A program made the position numbers and the translations under genes. A DNA stretch of 64,000 nt from NCBI GenBank assembly GCA_023395515.1, contig JAEWZB010000114.1, positions 1 through 64,000 on the forward strand, read 5' to 3'. Origin of the DNA: Bacillota bacterium (lineage in GTDB: Bacteria > Bacillota > Syntrophomonadia > Syntrophomonadales > Syntrophomonadaceae). The notes under the pieces were generated by a model. The model saw only the letters and a program-made list of their open reading frames with translations, made no database searches and was not told the DNA's origin. Positions 7,805 through 16,724 of this stretch are shown piece by piece; the first letter of the stretch is position 1, and every line of letters begins with the position of its first letter.

Positions 7805-8659
7805 TTACTTTACTTGCCTGATATTCCTTTTACTCTTGGCAATTGTAATTACTATCTCATATTCCTCGTCACTATCCTTTTCGAACATAAATATATCTAC
7901 CCCGGTTTGCTGAGCCCTTCTAACCGTTTCTTTTATAGTATTTAAAAATATACGGGCATCTCTGATAATCATGGAGACATTTTGGCTGTGTTCTTTAGGG
8001 ATAATTTCAGGGGGAATATTGTTGTGGCTTAGCTTTTCTACTAATTCTTCGGTCTCTTTGACGGTTAAATCCTTGCTGCCTATTTCTTCAATTACTTTTA
8101 ATTGTATTTCCGCATTATTAAGTTTTAATAAGGCCCGGGCATGTCTTTCCGTTATTTGTTCCGGACTAATTAGATTTCTAACTTCAGGGGATAATTTGAG
8201 TAACCGCAGCTTATTGGCAATAGCTGATTGACTGCGCCCTACTTTCTTAGCTAATTCATCCTGGGTTAAACCAAAGCCATTAATTAAGAGGCTGTAAGCC
8301 GAGGCTTCTTCAAAATAATTTAGTTCTCTTCTTTGCAAATTTTCTATTAAAGATACGGCCGCAGCTTTCTCATCATCCATATCCTGAATTAAAGCTGGAA
8401 TTTCTTTTAAGTTTAATATTTTACTAGCTCTATAGCGGCGTTCTCCGGCAATAATCTGATAGTTTTCACCATCGGCTCTTACAATTATAGGTTGAATAAT
8501 TCCATAAGCTAAAATAGATTGAGCTAATTCTTTAAGCTCTTCTTCATCAAAATACTTTCTCGGTTGATAGGGATTAACACTAATTTTGTCCAAAGGAATA
8601 TTAACAATCCTATCACCCTGATTTTTTCCCCAGAACTTTTCCAATTGTTTACGTACCAT
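7805..8659 (-). CDS. noc: Nucleoid occlusion protein Noc
   Basis: A 284-residue ParB paralogue. It has the CTP-binding motif GERRYRASK near residue 75 and a helix-turn-helix VGRSQSAIANKLRLL near residue 143. Its position as the distal gene of rsmG-noc identifies it as Noc rather than a second ParB. The N-terminal MVRKQLEKFWGK could form the amphipathic helix that lets Noc-DNA complexes bind membrane and block FtsZ over the chromosome. The start ATG has AAGGAGGG six bases upstream and lies 11 bp after the rsmG stop. No copy of the Noc-binding palindrome was found by eye in this window. Confidence 0.88.
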   Translation of the reverse strand: MVRKQLEKFWGKNQGDRIVNIPLDKISVNPYQPRKYFDEEELKELAQSILAYGIIQPIIVRADGENYQIIAGERRYRASKILNLKEIPALIQDMDDEKAAAVSLIENLQRRELNYFEEASAYSLLINGFGLTQDELAKKVGRSQSAIANKLRLLKLSPEVRNLISPEQITERHARALLKLNNAEIQLKVIEEIGSKDLTVKETEELVEKLSHNNIPPEIIPKEHSQNVSMIIRDARIFLNTIKETVRRAQQTGVDIFMFEKDSDEEYEIVITIAKSKRNIRQVK

Positions 8660-8670
8660 TTAGACCCTCC

Positions 8671-9318
8671 TTATAATGGCCGTTTGGCAGGTATACCAAC
8701 TCTACGCGGGTATTTTCCCAGTGTCTCCTCCTCTTTTCTAATTACCACAATAGCCCGGTCTCTTTCTTCCATTAAAGTATATAAATAAGTTTGGACCAAC
8801 CTGCCCTTCAGCAAGCTCAGAGCATTATTAGCTTCCTCTAGTTCATTAAGATAATTTTTACCTTTCCACAACCACATTAAGCCGCCTACCCTTAATAAGG
8901 GCAAACCATATTCCAGCATTACATTAAGGGGTGCTACTGCTCTACTGGTACATATATCGAATCCATTTCTAAAGTCCGCATCGTGACCTATTTCTTCCGC
9001 TCTTTTCCTTATTACTTTTACATTAGATAAATTTAATTCTGCGGCCACCTTAGCTAAAAAGGAACTTTTCTTTAAATCCGATTCGATTAAAGTAAAATTA
9101 CTATCCGGGCATTTCATAGCTAAAATAAGAGCAGGAAAACCAGCACCACTTCCGATATCCACCACATTGTTATTCAGTAACTGTTCAAACTGTAAAACCG
9201 CCAGGCTATCTTTAATATGCTTATCAACCTCTTCGTTAAAGCTTTTCCTGCTAACTAGATTATGATGTTGATTCTCCTCAGCTAAGGATTCAATATACTT
9301 ATTTACAATATATTCCAT
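8671..9318 (-). CDS. rsmG: 16S rRNA (guanine527-N7)-methyltransferase RsmG
   Basis: A 215-residue SAM-dependent methyltransferase that methylates G527 in the 530 loop of 16S rRNA. The SAM-binding motif is NNVVDIGSGAGFPAL near residue 50, with FTLIESDLKKSSFL after it and the conserved TSRAVAPL near 128. The start at 9318 is forced: the only in-frame codon upstream before a candidate start is the TAG that also ends mnmG. No good ribosome binding site precedes it, so translation probably depends on mnmG readout. It is slightly shorter than usual at the N-terminus. Loss of RsmG is known to give low-level streptomycin resistance. Confidence 0.93.
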   Translation of the reverse strand: MEYIVNKYIESLAEENQHHNLVSRKSFNEEVDKHIKDSLAVLQFEQLLNNNVVDIGSGAGFPALILAMKCPDSNFTLIESDLKKSSFLAKVAAELNLSNVKVIRKRAEEIGHDADFRNGFDICTSRAVAPLNVMLEYGLPLLRVGGLMWLWKGKNYLNELEEANNALSLLKGRLVQTYLYTLMEERDRAIVVIRKEEETLGKYPRRVGIPAKRPL

Positions 9319-9327
9319 ATTCGTTTG

Positions 9328-11205
9328 CTATTTCCTCTTTTCTTTTTCTAAAAAAATTAATAAAACATTAATATCGGCCGGATTTACTCCAAAAAGCCTA
9401 GAGGCCTGGCCTATAGAGACAGGACGAATTTGCTTGAGCTTTTGCAGAGCCTCATTGGATAAACCATAAACTTGATGATAATCAATATCATCTGGTATTT
9501 TGCGATTTTCCATTTTCTCAAATCTTTTAACTTGTTCCTGTTGTTTTTTAATATATCCTTCATATTTAGACTGAATTTGTAACTGCTCCTTAATATCAGT
9601 GTCATCAAGCTTTACCAAACCGGCTTGGATTAAATCACCTATAGTTATTTCCGGCCTTTTCAGCATTTCCCACAAAGAAGTGCGGTCCTTTAGAGGTGCA
9701 CTTCCTTTTCCTTGCAGCAGTCCGCTTATTTGCTCATCACTAGGAGTAAAAGTCATTTGCTGCAAATTACTAATTTCCTTATCTAAAATCTCTTTTTTCT
9801 CCTGGTAAAGGTTCCAGCGGTAATCATCAACTAAACCTATTTTTCTTCCTATTTCCGTAAGTCTTAAATCAGCATTATCCTGCCTTAATATTAATCTATA
9901 CTCAGCCCGGGAAGTTAAGAGCCGGTAGGGCTCATCAATTTCACCAGTAACTAAATCATCTATCATTACTCCTATATAAGCTTCACTTCTTTTTAAAATT
10001 AGAGGTTCTTTTTCCTGAACCTTTAAGGCGGCATTAATCCCGGCTATTAAGCCTTGAGCAGCGGCTTCTTCATAACCGGAGGTGCCATTGATTTGTCCCG
10101 CCGTAAACAGACCTCGGACCGCTTTAGTCTCCAGAGTCAGTTTTAATTGGGAGGGCAGGACATAATCATATTCAATAGCATAACCAGTTCTAATAATTCG
10201 TACATTTTCCAAACCAGGTATACTATGTAAGACTTTAATTTGCACATCTTCAGGCAAACTAGTATTTAAGCCCTGAATATACATTTCATCAGTAGCCCGG
10301 CCTTCTGGCTCCACAAATAACTGATGGGAGTCTTTATGAGCAAAACGTACTACCTTATCTTCAAAGGACGGGCAATAACGCGGTCCCTTGCCTTTGATTA
10401 ATCCACTAAACATGGGGGCACGATGAATATTATCCTTAACAATGGCATGAGTCTCGGCCGTACTATGAGTTAACCAACAATCTAACTGTTTCCTGTCACT
10501 AGCCGGACTAATAAAAGAAAACCTTAAATCCCGGTCATCCCCAGGCTGAGGTATCATTTTGGAAAAATCTACACTCTTTTTATCAATCCGGGGAGGAGTT
10601 CCCGTTTTAAATCTTCCTAAAATAAATCCTAAGTTTTCCAGACAATCCGATAATCTTACCGCCGGAAATTGATTGCCCGGACCGCCGGGAAAAGCCAGAT
10701 CACCTACAATAATTCGACCTTTAAGATAAGTCCCGGAAGTAATAACTACCGTTTGGCACTTATATTTAGCCCCGGTTTTAGTTACAATTGCTGTTACCTT
10801 ATTATCATTAGTCTCTATTTCCTCCACTTCAGCCATGAGAATATCTAAATTTTTAACCGCTAATAAGGTTTTTAACATTTCTTTATGATACTCATATTTA
10901 TCTGCTTGAGCACGTAAAGCTTGAACAGCCGGGCCTTTGCCCGTGTTAATAATTCTTACCTGCAAATTAGCTTTGTCTATATTAATTCCCATTTCCCCGC
11001 CTAAAGCATCAATTTCCCTAACTAATTGAGCTTTAGCCGGCCCTCCTATGGAAGGGTTACAAGGCATTAAAGCTATATTTTCCATACTAAGAGTTACTAA
11101 CAGGGTGGAACATCCCATTCGGGCCGCGGCCAGGGCTGCCTCACACCCGGCATGGCCCGCACCAATTACTATGACCTCGTAAGAACCAGCATCATAACTA
11201 CTCAT
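9328..11205 (-). CDS. mnmG: tRNA uridine-5-carboxymethylaminomethyl modification enzyme MnmG
   Basis: A 625-residue FAD enzyme that works with MnmE to build (carboxymethyl)aminomethyl groups on wobble uridine 34. The N-terminal dinucleotide-binding motif is [17 protein letters not shown]. Other family motifs seen are [20 protein letters not shown] near residue 50, [11 protein letters not shown] near 200 and [14 protein letters not shown] near 370. A C-terminal helical domain binds MnmE and tRNA. The ATG start follows GAGGAGG. It is 20 bp downstream of mnmE in the same orientation. Confidence 0.96.
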   Translation of the reverse strand: MSSYDAGSYEVIVIGAGHAGCEAALAAARMGCSTLLVTLSMENIALMPCNPSIGGPAKAQLVREIDALGGEMGINIDKANLQVRIINTGKGPAVQALRAQADKYEYHKEMLKTLLAVKNLDILMAEVEEIETNDNKVTAIVTKTGAKYKCQTVVITSGTYLKGRIIVGDLAFPGGPGNQFPAVRLSDCLENLGFILGRFKTGTPPRIDKKSVDFSKMIPQPGDDRDLRFSFISPASDRKQLDCWLTHSTAETHAIVKDNIHRAPMFSGLIKGKGPRYCPSFEDKVVRFAHKDSHQLFVEPEGRATDEMYIQGLNTSLPEDVQIKVLHSIPGLENVRIIRTGYAIEYDYVLPSQLKLTLETKAVRGLFTAGQINGTSGYEEAAAQGLIAGINAALKVQEKEPLILKRSEAYIGVMIDDLVTGEIDEPYRLLTSRAEYRLILRQDNADLRLTEIGRKIGLVDDYRWNLYQEKKEILDKEISNLQQMTFTPSDEQISGLLQGKGSAPLKDRTSLWEMLKRPEITIGDLIQAGLVKLDDTDIKEQLQIQSKYEGYIKKQQEQVKRFEKMENRKIPDDIDYHQVYGLSNEALQKLKQIRPVSIGQASRLFGVNPADINVLLIFLEKEKRK

Positions 11206-11225
11206 GTTCTCCTCCTCAACTTATA

Positions 11226-12605
11226 CTACTTGCCAATACAAAAATCGTGAAAAATACGCTGAATCACATCTTCTTTTAAGCTCTTGCCGGTAATTTCCCC
11301 TAAAGCTTCTAAAGCCCCCCAAACATCTACCCCTATACAATCTAAAGGAGCATTATCTATGGAACTTATAGTATCTTCAATATGTTGCTGTGCTTTCAAT
11401 AAGGCATTTTTTTGTCTTAAATTAATCATCAATTCCAGATCATCATTTTGCACTTGTCCGCTTAAAACTAATTTTTCGATAGTTTTTTCTAATTCATCTA
11501 AACCTACCTCATCTTTAACCGAACCCCTTATTACATGGTACAGGCCGAATATATCCTGCAGCTCGGTCTCGGTAATCTTTTTTTCTTCCAAATCCTCTTT
11601 ATTAACTAAAACAATAATATTAGCATTTTCTATGCTGGTAAAAATGTCTAAATCTTCTGCAGTTATACCAGTTTCAATATCTAATAAAAAAATTACTACA
11701 CCTGCTTCCTTAATTACCCCCCGGGATTTTTCTACCCCGATTTTCTCCACAATATCTTCTGTAGCCCTAATACCGGCCGTATCCATTAATTTCACCGGAA
11801 TACCTTTAACATTAATAAAATCTTCTATTACATCCCTGGTAGTACCCGGAATTTCAGTTACAATCGCTTTATCTTTTCTAAGCAAGGCATTTAGCAAACT
11901 GGATTTACCCACATTAGGCTTGCCGCAAATAGCTATCTTAATTCCATCCCGGTAAATTTCCGCTCTTTGTCCGGCTATTAATAACTTCTCAATTATGTCT
12001 AAAATCTTATTTAACCGGGCTTTCGCCTCCTCATTATCCAGGTCTCCAACTTCATCAGAAAAATCTATACTAGCCTCTACCATAGCGTTAACTCCTATGA
12101 GCTCATCCTCTAACTTATTAATAATCTCGCTATTTTTCCCAGCCAGTTGTTTCATGGCTAATCTAAGTCCTTTATCAGTCTTAGATCTTATCACCTCTAT
12201 AACGGCCTCAGCCTGGCTGACATCCATACGCCCATTTAAAAAAGCCCGCTTGGTAAATTCCCCCGGTTCGGCAATGCGTATTCCGGTCTTTAAGACCTCT
12301 TCCAAGCATCTTTTAGCCGGCAGAGTTCCACCATGACAATTAATCTCTACTACGTCTTCCCCCGTATAACTATGAGGGTTTCTCATAATGGAAACTAGAA
12401 CCTGGTCAACTATATCGCCATTGGCATCAATTATCCAACCCAAGGTTAAAGTAAAACCCGGTTTATGCCTAAAATCTATCCCGGCCTTATAAGGTTTAAA
12501 AATGCTATGTACCTTATTAATAACCTCATTGCCGCTTAAGCGCACAATTGCCAGGCCGCCTTCACCGGGAGGAGTAGAAATTGCCGCAATATCATCGTAA
12601 AACAA
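11226..12605 (-). CDS. mnmE: tRNA modification GTPase MnmE
   Basis: A 459-residue protein with an N-terminal folate-binding domain (about 1-118), helical domain, an inserted G domain and the C-terminal CIGK motif that is essential for modification. G-domain motifs are GKPNVGKSS near residue 227, the DTAGI switch region and NKED. It partners MnmG on tRNA wobble uridines. The start is TTG at 12605 with GGAAGTG seven bases upstream; an in-frame stop immediately precedes it, so no longer form is possible. A terminator separates it from jag, so it likely has its own promoter in the 12,606-12,690 gap. Confidence 0.95.
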   Translation of the reverse strand: MFYDDIAAISTPPGEGGLAIVRLSGNEVINKVHSIFKPYKAGIDFRHKPGFTLTLGWIIDANGDIVDQVLVSIMRNPHSYTGEDVVEINCHGGTLPAKRCLEEVLKTGIRIAEPGEFTKRAFLNGRMDVSQAEAVIEVIRSKTDKGLRLAMKQLAGKNSEIINKLEDELIGVNAMVEASIDFSDEVGDLDNEEAKARLNKILDIIEKLLIAGQRAEIYRDGIKIAICGKPNVGKSSLLNALLRKDKAIVTEIPGTTRDVIEDFINVKGIPVKLMDTAGIRATEDIVEKIGVEKSRGVIKEAGVVIFLLDIETGITAEDLDIFTSIENANIIVLVNKEDLEEKKITETELQDIFGLYHVIRGSVKDEVGLDELEKTIEKLVLSGQVQNDDLELMINLRQKNALLKAQQHIEDTISSIDNAPLDCIGVDVWGALEALGEITGKSLKEDVIQRIFHDFCIGK

Positions 12606-12690
12606 TTAATTCACTTCCATTTAATATTAAATTATTTTCATTAGTATCTTACCAGAATATCCTAACAATTACACAAACTCAGCCCAGAAA

Positions 12691-12722
12691 ATTAAAAAAA
12701 GGACCTTTTTAAAGAGGTCCTT
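12691..12722 (-). terminator. Rho-independent terminator after jag
   Basis: On the minus strand AAGGACCT pairs with AGGTCCTT around an 8-base loop and is followed by a run of seven T. It lies 11 bp beyond the jag stop and ends the rpmH-to-jag unit. Confidence 0.85.
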
Positions 12723-12732
12723 GGAAATATTT

Positions 12733-13365
12733 CTATTTTTTTAACGCAATTACTACTTTCCGGTTAGGTTCATCACCCATGGAATATGTAGTTATCTGGT
12801 TGTCCCCTTGTAAAGCGGTGTGTATTATTCTGCGCTCTTGGGAAGTCATAGGTCTCATTACTACATTTTTTCTAGTCTTTTTAACTTTATCCGATAATCT
12901 TAAAGCCAAGGCTTCCAATGATTCTTCGCGTTTTTTCCTATAGTCTTCCACATCTAATACAATATTAATTCTTTCTTCTCTATCTCGATTTAAAACTAAG
13001 CCCGCTAAAAATTGAACAGCATTTAAAGTTTCACCCTTATGACCGATTAAGAGTCCCATATCTTTACCGGTAATATTAATTCTCACCCGGCCCGCATCCC
13101 ATTCGGTTCGGTCTATTTTATAATCGAGCTTCATCTTTTTTAATAACTCTTCTACTATCCTTTGGGCATCTTCCTCAGGTCTTTCTCTTAGAGAAACTCT
13201 TACCACCGCGGGTTTCTTCACTAACCCTAATAAACTTTTAGTAGGTTCTTCCAACACTTCAATCGCAACATCTTCAATATCACAGCCTAATTCATCCAGA
13301 GCTGCTTTAATTGCTTCATCAACGCTTTTTCCCTTTTTTTCGACTATTTGGAGTTCCATTCCCAT
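12733..13365 (-). CDS. jag: RNA-binding protein KhpB (Jag/SpoIIIJ-associated)
   Basis: A 210-residue protein with Jag-N domain (about 1-50, ending in the LLGL region), a KH domain with the loop LIGHKGETLNAVQFL near residue 115, and a C-terminal R3H domain (MTSQERRIIHTAL). KhpB binds many RNAs and is linked to cell elongation and sporulation. The start is ATG at 13365 (MGMELQIVEKKG), because AAGGAGG is five bases upstream. A longer frame to 13452 exists only as an artefact of overlap with yidC. It overlaps the yidC 3' end by 47 bp, which implies coupled translation. Confidence 0.92.
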   Translation of the reverse strand: MGMELQIVEKKGKSVDEAIKAALDELGCDIEDVAIEVLEEPTKSLLGLVKKPAVVRVSLRERPEEDAQRIVEELLKKMKLDYKIDRTEWDAGRVRINITGKDMGLLIGHKGETLNAVQFLAGLVLNRDREERINIVLDVEDYRKKREESLEALALRLSDKVKKTRKNVVMRPMTSQERRIIHTALQGDNQITTYSMGDEPNRKVVIALKK

Positions 13366-14137
13366 TCTTTCCTCCTTTTTCCCTCCCTGCTGTGTGAACC
13401 TTCGTGGTATTTTCAGCTTTTTCGTCTTTTTCATCTTTTCCATCAAAATCACTTAGTACGGACGTTTCTACCTGTAAACCTGTCCCTGTATCAAGTTTAG
13501 CTTGATTACCGCTCCAATTAACATATAACTGTTGAAGTATTCCTAAAATATTAAAAGTTACCCAGTATATAGGCAGTCCGGCCGGCAATGTTGCCGCTAT
13601 CCAAGCCATAAATAATGGCATCATGTATAACATTGATTTTTGGGTAGGATCTTTAGTATCAACCATGGAAACTCTTTGTTGAAGATAAGTGGTAACTGCT
13701 GCTAGTATAGCCAATAAGTATAAACCATCAGGTTGGCCTATATCAGGAATCCATAGAAATCCAGCATGTTCCGCCACGGAAAAATTAAATTTATATAAAG
13801 ATTGATAAAATGCAATAAAAATAGGCATTTGAATTAGTAATGGCAAGCAACCCCCAAAGGGACTTACTCCATTTTCTTTATATAATTCCATAACCTTGGC
13901 TTGCATCTTTTGCGGGTCCTCTTTATATTTATCTTGTAAATATTTTATTTTAGGTTGGAGTTCCTGCATTCCCCGCATAGATTTCATCTGCTTCTGGGTA
14001 AGGGGAAATAGAATAAGTTTTATTGCAATAGTCATGAAAATTATGGCCAAACCATAATTAGGCATACCCAGACCTGCGGTTAAGCCATACATAAATTCTA
14101 TTATACTAGCAAACCATTGTACAAAAGACTGCCACAA
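13319..14137 (-). CDS. yidC: Membrane protein insertase YidC
   Basis: A 272-residue YidC/Oxa1/SpoIIIJ insertase of the Gram-positive type. It has about five membrane segments, and the hydrophilic groove arginine is expected in the first conserved helix (IKLILFPLTQKQMKSMRGMQ near residue 42). The cytoplasmic hairpin (LQPKIKYLQDKYKEDPQKMQ) and the motif NGVSPFGGCLPLLIQMPIF follow. No lipobox cysteine is evident at the N-terminus, unlike many Firmicute homologues. The only usable start is TTG at 14137, with weak AGGG ahead and an in-frame stop upstream. The C-terminal tail is charged and overlaps jag. Confidence 0.92.
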   Translation of the reverse strand: MWQSFVQWFASIIEFMYGLTAGLGMPNYGLAIIFMTIAIKLILFPLTQKQMKSMRGMQELQPKIKYLQDKYKEDPQKMQAKVMELYKENGVSPFGGCLPLLIQMPIFIAFYQSLYKFNFSVAEHAGFLWIPDIGQPDGLYLLAILAAVTTYLQQRVSMVDTKDPTQKSMLYMMPLFMAWIAATLPAGLPIYWVTFNILGILQQLYVNWSGNQAKLDTGTGLQVETSVLSDFDGKDEKDEKAENTTKVHTAGREKGGKNGNGTPNSRKKGKKR

Positions 14138-14296
14138 ATTAAACCCTGCTCACCGGTAAGCTATAGGTAGCAGGTTTCACCTCCTCATTTAGAGTAACTA
14201 ATTTTCACCTAGTTACTCCGTTTCTTACTGAATAACTTATTAATCCTAGCATAATTATTGGTATAAAATCAGGAGTTTAAAACTATAACCAAAAAT

Positions 14297-14506
14297 TCAC
14301 GGAACAGGATCATATCCTCCCGGGTTAAAAGGATGACATTTACATATGCGTTTAGTGGTTAACCATCCCCCTTTAATCACACCATGTTTCTCAATTGCCT
14401 CCAGGGCGTAATTGGAACAAGAAGGGTAGAAACGACACGAAGGATTTTTAAACAGGGTAATTTTTTGATATCCTTTTATCGTCAATAAAATTAATTTTCG
14501 CACCAT
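14297..14506 (-). CDS. yidD: Membrane protein insertion efficiency factor YidD
   Basis: A 69-residue member of the YidD family (HlyA-alpha-like). The signature [19 protein letters not shown] near residue 24 and the C-terminal [15 protein letters not shown] are intact. It has an N-terminal amphipathic helix for membrane attachment and assists YidC-dependent insertion. Its ATG overlaps the end of rnpA by 16 bp, the usual arrangement in Firmicutes. Confidence 0.95.
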   Translation of the reverse strand: MVRKLILLTIKGYQKITLFKNPSCRFYPSCSNYALEAIEKHGVIKGGWLTTKRICKCHPFNPGGYDPVP

Positions 14507-14835
14507 AAACCAGATTTCCTCATAACAATTGTGAAATCTTTTTCTAATAAATCAAATGGGGTTCCACCTATTTTATACCTGCCTACCAAGACAATATCAA
14601 AACTAGTTTTAAGGTAAGGCATATTAACCTTAATAATAGAACGTAGTTGGCGTTTAACCTTATTCCTTATTACGGCATTGCCCACTTTTTTACTAGTGAC
14701 TAAACCATAGCGATTATAACCTAAATCATTTTTTAATATATAAACTATTATATACCGTCCTGGTACTTTTTTTCCATTTTTATAGATAGTATTATAGTCC
14801 GCCGAATTACTAATTCTGTAATGTTTAGCTAACAT
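14491..14835 (-). CDS. rnpA: Ribonuclease P protein component
   Basis: A 114-residue RnpA, the protein that helps RNase P RNA bind the 5' leader of pre-tRNA. The central arginine-rich motif RNKVKRQLR near residue 60 is the conserved RNR region. The start is set at ATG 14835 ([10 protein letters not shown]), which fits family length; an ATG at 14850 would add five residues and lacks proper spacing. It is 66 bp downstream of rpmH, with a hairpin between, so expression is probably tuned relative to L34. Confidence 0.93.
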   Translation of the reverse strand: MLAKHYRISNSADYNTIYKNGKKVPGRYIIVYILKNDLGYNRYGLVTSKKVGNAVIRNKVKRQLRSIIKVNMPYLKTSFDIVLVGRYKIGGTPFDLLEKDFTIVMRKSGLWCEN

Positions 14836-14885
14836 TAATAATCCATCCATCCCTAAATATGTGAAAAAATAAATGTAAAAATAAA

Positions 14886-14903
14886 AGGTCGCTGGTACGA
14901 CCT
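14886..14903 (-). terminator. Hairpin between rpmH and rnpA
   Basis: On the minus strand AGGTCG and CGACCT flank a 6-base loop, followed by TTTTATTTTTA. The stem overlaps the last bases of rpmH. It is probably a partial terminator or attenuator that makes L34 mRNA more abundant than rnpA mRNA. Confidence 0.6.
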
Positions 14904-15036
14904 ATGCAGATAATACTTTTCTACCTTTTTTTCTTCTAGCTGCTAAAACTTTTCTACCACCGGCAGTGGACATTCTTTGTCTAAAACCATGAACCTTTTT
15001 TCTTTGCCTATTTTTGGGCTGAAATGTTCTTTTCAT
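14902..15036 (-). CDS. rpmH: 50S ribosomal protein L34
   Basis: A 44-residue, highly basic protein starting [19 protein letters not shown] and containing [18 protein letters not shown], matching bacterial L34 over its whole length. Its ATG has AAGGAGG eight bases upstream. It is the first gene left of oriC and reads away from it, as in most bacteria. A clear promoter lies at 15,072-15,101. It is too short for most automatic frame lists. Confidence 0.97.
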   Translation of the reverse strand: MKRTFQPKNRQRKKVHGFRQRMSTAGGRKVLAARRKKGRKVLSA

Positions 15037-15071
15037 TAATTATTTCCTCCTTAAAGATCCGATACCTTATA

Positions 15072-15101
15072 ATATTATGCTTTATTTAGTACTAATGTCA
15101 A
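15072..15101 (-). promoter_or_regulatory. Promoter of rpmH
   Basis: On the minus strand a perfect TTGACA (15096-15101) is followed after 18 bases by TAATAT (15072-15077). It sits about 36 bp ahead of the rpmH start codon and is the only strong sigma-A promoter seen there. Confidence 0.75.
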
Positions 15102-15117
15102 GACAGGCCTCTTTCTA

Positions 15118-15247
15118 AATACTTCTAATTTAATATTTTATTTGATATGATTGTATTATATTTTTATTAATAATTAAAACACAACTCTTACTTAACTTAT
15201 CCAGATATCCACAGTCATATTAAATATCAACAATCTTTTTTTCCACA
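15118..15247. other. oriC: Chromosome replication origin oriC (rpmH-dnaA side)
   Basis: The gap between rpmH and dnaA has a very AT-rich stretch (about 15,118-15,180) that fits a DNA unwinding element. Near-consensus DnaA boxes follow: TTATCCAGA at 15197-15205, ATATCCACA at 15205-15213 and TTTTCCACA at 15239-15247, each one or so mismatches from TTATCCACA. Gene strand bias flips here, with both arms reading mainly outward. The second half of a bipartite origin is probably the dnaA-dnaN gap. Confidence 0.8.
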
Positions 15248-15270
15248 AAGTAACAGGAGGAAGTTTTTAC

Positions 15271-16581
15271 ATGTCTTATGACCAAGATTATTCTACAGTT
15301 TGGCAAAAAGTATTAAATTTAATTCGGGAGGAGATTGGTTCTACTAGCTTTGATATTTGGTTTCCCCTGGTGAAATACAACACTTTTCATAATGATAAGG
15401 TTTATATAACCGTTCCCAACAGCTTAACTAAAGAATGGATTGAAGCTCGTTATATAGATGTTATACTAAGAAATTTCAGATCCTTAACTAATCAAAATAT
15501 TCAAATTATCCTTACTACCGATCATATCGTAGAAAAAGAAGGATCTAGTCCTCCTTTAAACTCCAAATATACTTTTGATACTTTTGTAGTGGGTAATAGT
15601 AACCGTTTTGCCCATGCGGCCTGCTATGCCGTAGGGGAATCACCATTTAAAGCCTATAATCCTCTATTTATATATGGAGGAGTAGGTTTAGGCAAAACCC
15701 ATCTTATGCAAGCGATTGGACATCACATATTACAAAAAAATCCCTCTTATTCTATTATGTATGTTTCTTCGGAACAGTTTACTAATGAATTAATTATGTC
15801 TATTAAAGATGATAATACCTCGGGCTTTAGACAAAAATATAGGAACATAGATGTATTATTAATAGATGATATTCAATTTTTAGCAGGGAAAGAAAGAACT
15901 CAGGAAGAGTTTTTCCATACCTTCAATACTTTATATGAAGCTAATAAACAATTAGTTATTTCCAGTGACCGTCCTCCCCGCAATATCCCGACCCTGGAGG
16001 ACCGGCTAAGATCCCGTTTTGAATGGGGTTTAATAACTGATATTCAAATCCCGGACTTGGAAACTAGAATAGCTATACTAAGGAAAAAGGCGCAAACTGA
16101 TGATTTGAATATCCCTTATGATGTTATAGATTATATTGCTAATTACATAGACTCTAATATTAGGGAGCTGGAAGGAGCCTTAATTAGATTAGTAGCTTTT
16201 GCCACGGTTAATAACAAGCCTTTAAATATGACTACCGCCAGTGAGGCCCTCAAAGATATACTGCCGCCTCCCCGACCTAAGAAAATAACTATAGAAACGA
16301 TTCAAAAGACGGTGGCAGAATACTATGGCATTCAGATGAACGAACTATTATCTAAAAAAAGGCATAAACAAGTGGTTTTTCCCCGGCAAGTAGCTATGTA
16401 CCTATGCCGCCATTTAACTGATGCATCTTATCCCCAAATCGGTGATCAATTCGGGGGCCGGGATCATAGTACAGTTTTACATGCCCATGATAAAGTGGCC
16501 AAAGAGCTGCCAGAAAATAATGAGCTTTTTTTATCCATAGAAGAGTTATGCAAAAAAATTGACCCTAATTATACAGTTTAA
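15271..16581 (+). CDS. dnaA: Chromosomal replication initiator DnaA
   Basis: A 436-residue DnaA. Domain I (about 1-80) binds partners, then a short linker, then the AAA+ domain with Walker A GGVGLGKTH near residue 137 and Walker B VLLIDDIQFLAGK near 190. Domain IV ends the protein with the signature GGRDHSTVLHAHDKV. It binds TTATCCACA boxes and opens oriC. The ATG follows CAGGAGG with normal spacing. Domain II is short, as is common in Clostridia. DnaA boxes in its own upstream region suggest autoregulation. Confidence 0.98.
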   Translation: MSYDQDYSTVWQKVLNLIREEIGSTSFDIWFPLVKYNTFHNDKVYITVPNSLTKEWIEARYIDVILRNFRSLTNQNIQIILTTDHIVEKEGSSPPLNSKYTFDTFVVGNSNRFAHAACYAVGESPFKAYNPLFIYGGVGLGKTHLMQAIGHHILQKNPSYSIMYVSSEQFTNELIMSIKDDNTSGFRQKYRNIDVLLIDDIQFLAGKERTQEEFFHTFNTLYEANKQLVISSDRPPRNIPTLEDRLRSRFEWGLITDIQIPDLETRIAILRKKAQTDDLNIPYDVIDYIANYIDSNIRELEGALIRLVAFATVNNKPLNMTTASEALKDILPPPRPKKITIETIQKTVAEYYGIQMNELLSKKRHKQVVFPRQVAMYLCRHLTDASYPQIGDQFGGRDHSTVLHAHDKVAKELPENNELFLSIEELCKKIDPNYTV

Positions 16582-16643
16582 AGCCAGCTTTCAACAGGCT
16601 TATTAACTGCTATAAACTATGGTCAAAGGGAGCTTACCATAGC

Positions 16644-16652
16644 TTATCCACA
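16644..16652 (+). promoter_or_regulatory. Perfect DnaA box in dnaA-dnaN gap
   Basis: TTATCCACA is an exact DnaA box match in the 143-bp dnaA-dnaN intergenic gap. AT-rich sequence follows to the dnaN ribosome binding site. It probably belongs to the right half of a bipartite origin. Confidence 0.8.
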
Positions 16653-16724
16653 TATTAACTCTCCCTACTACTATTACGACTAACTGTTTAATAATTAATA
16701 AATAAGGGACATGGAGGAAAGAAA

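Noticed and set aside
13366..13452. Longer Jag start
   Set aside because: The added residues are yidC sequence in another frame; AAGGAGG marks the ATG at 13365.
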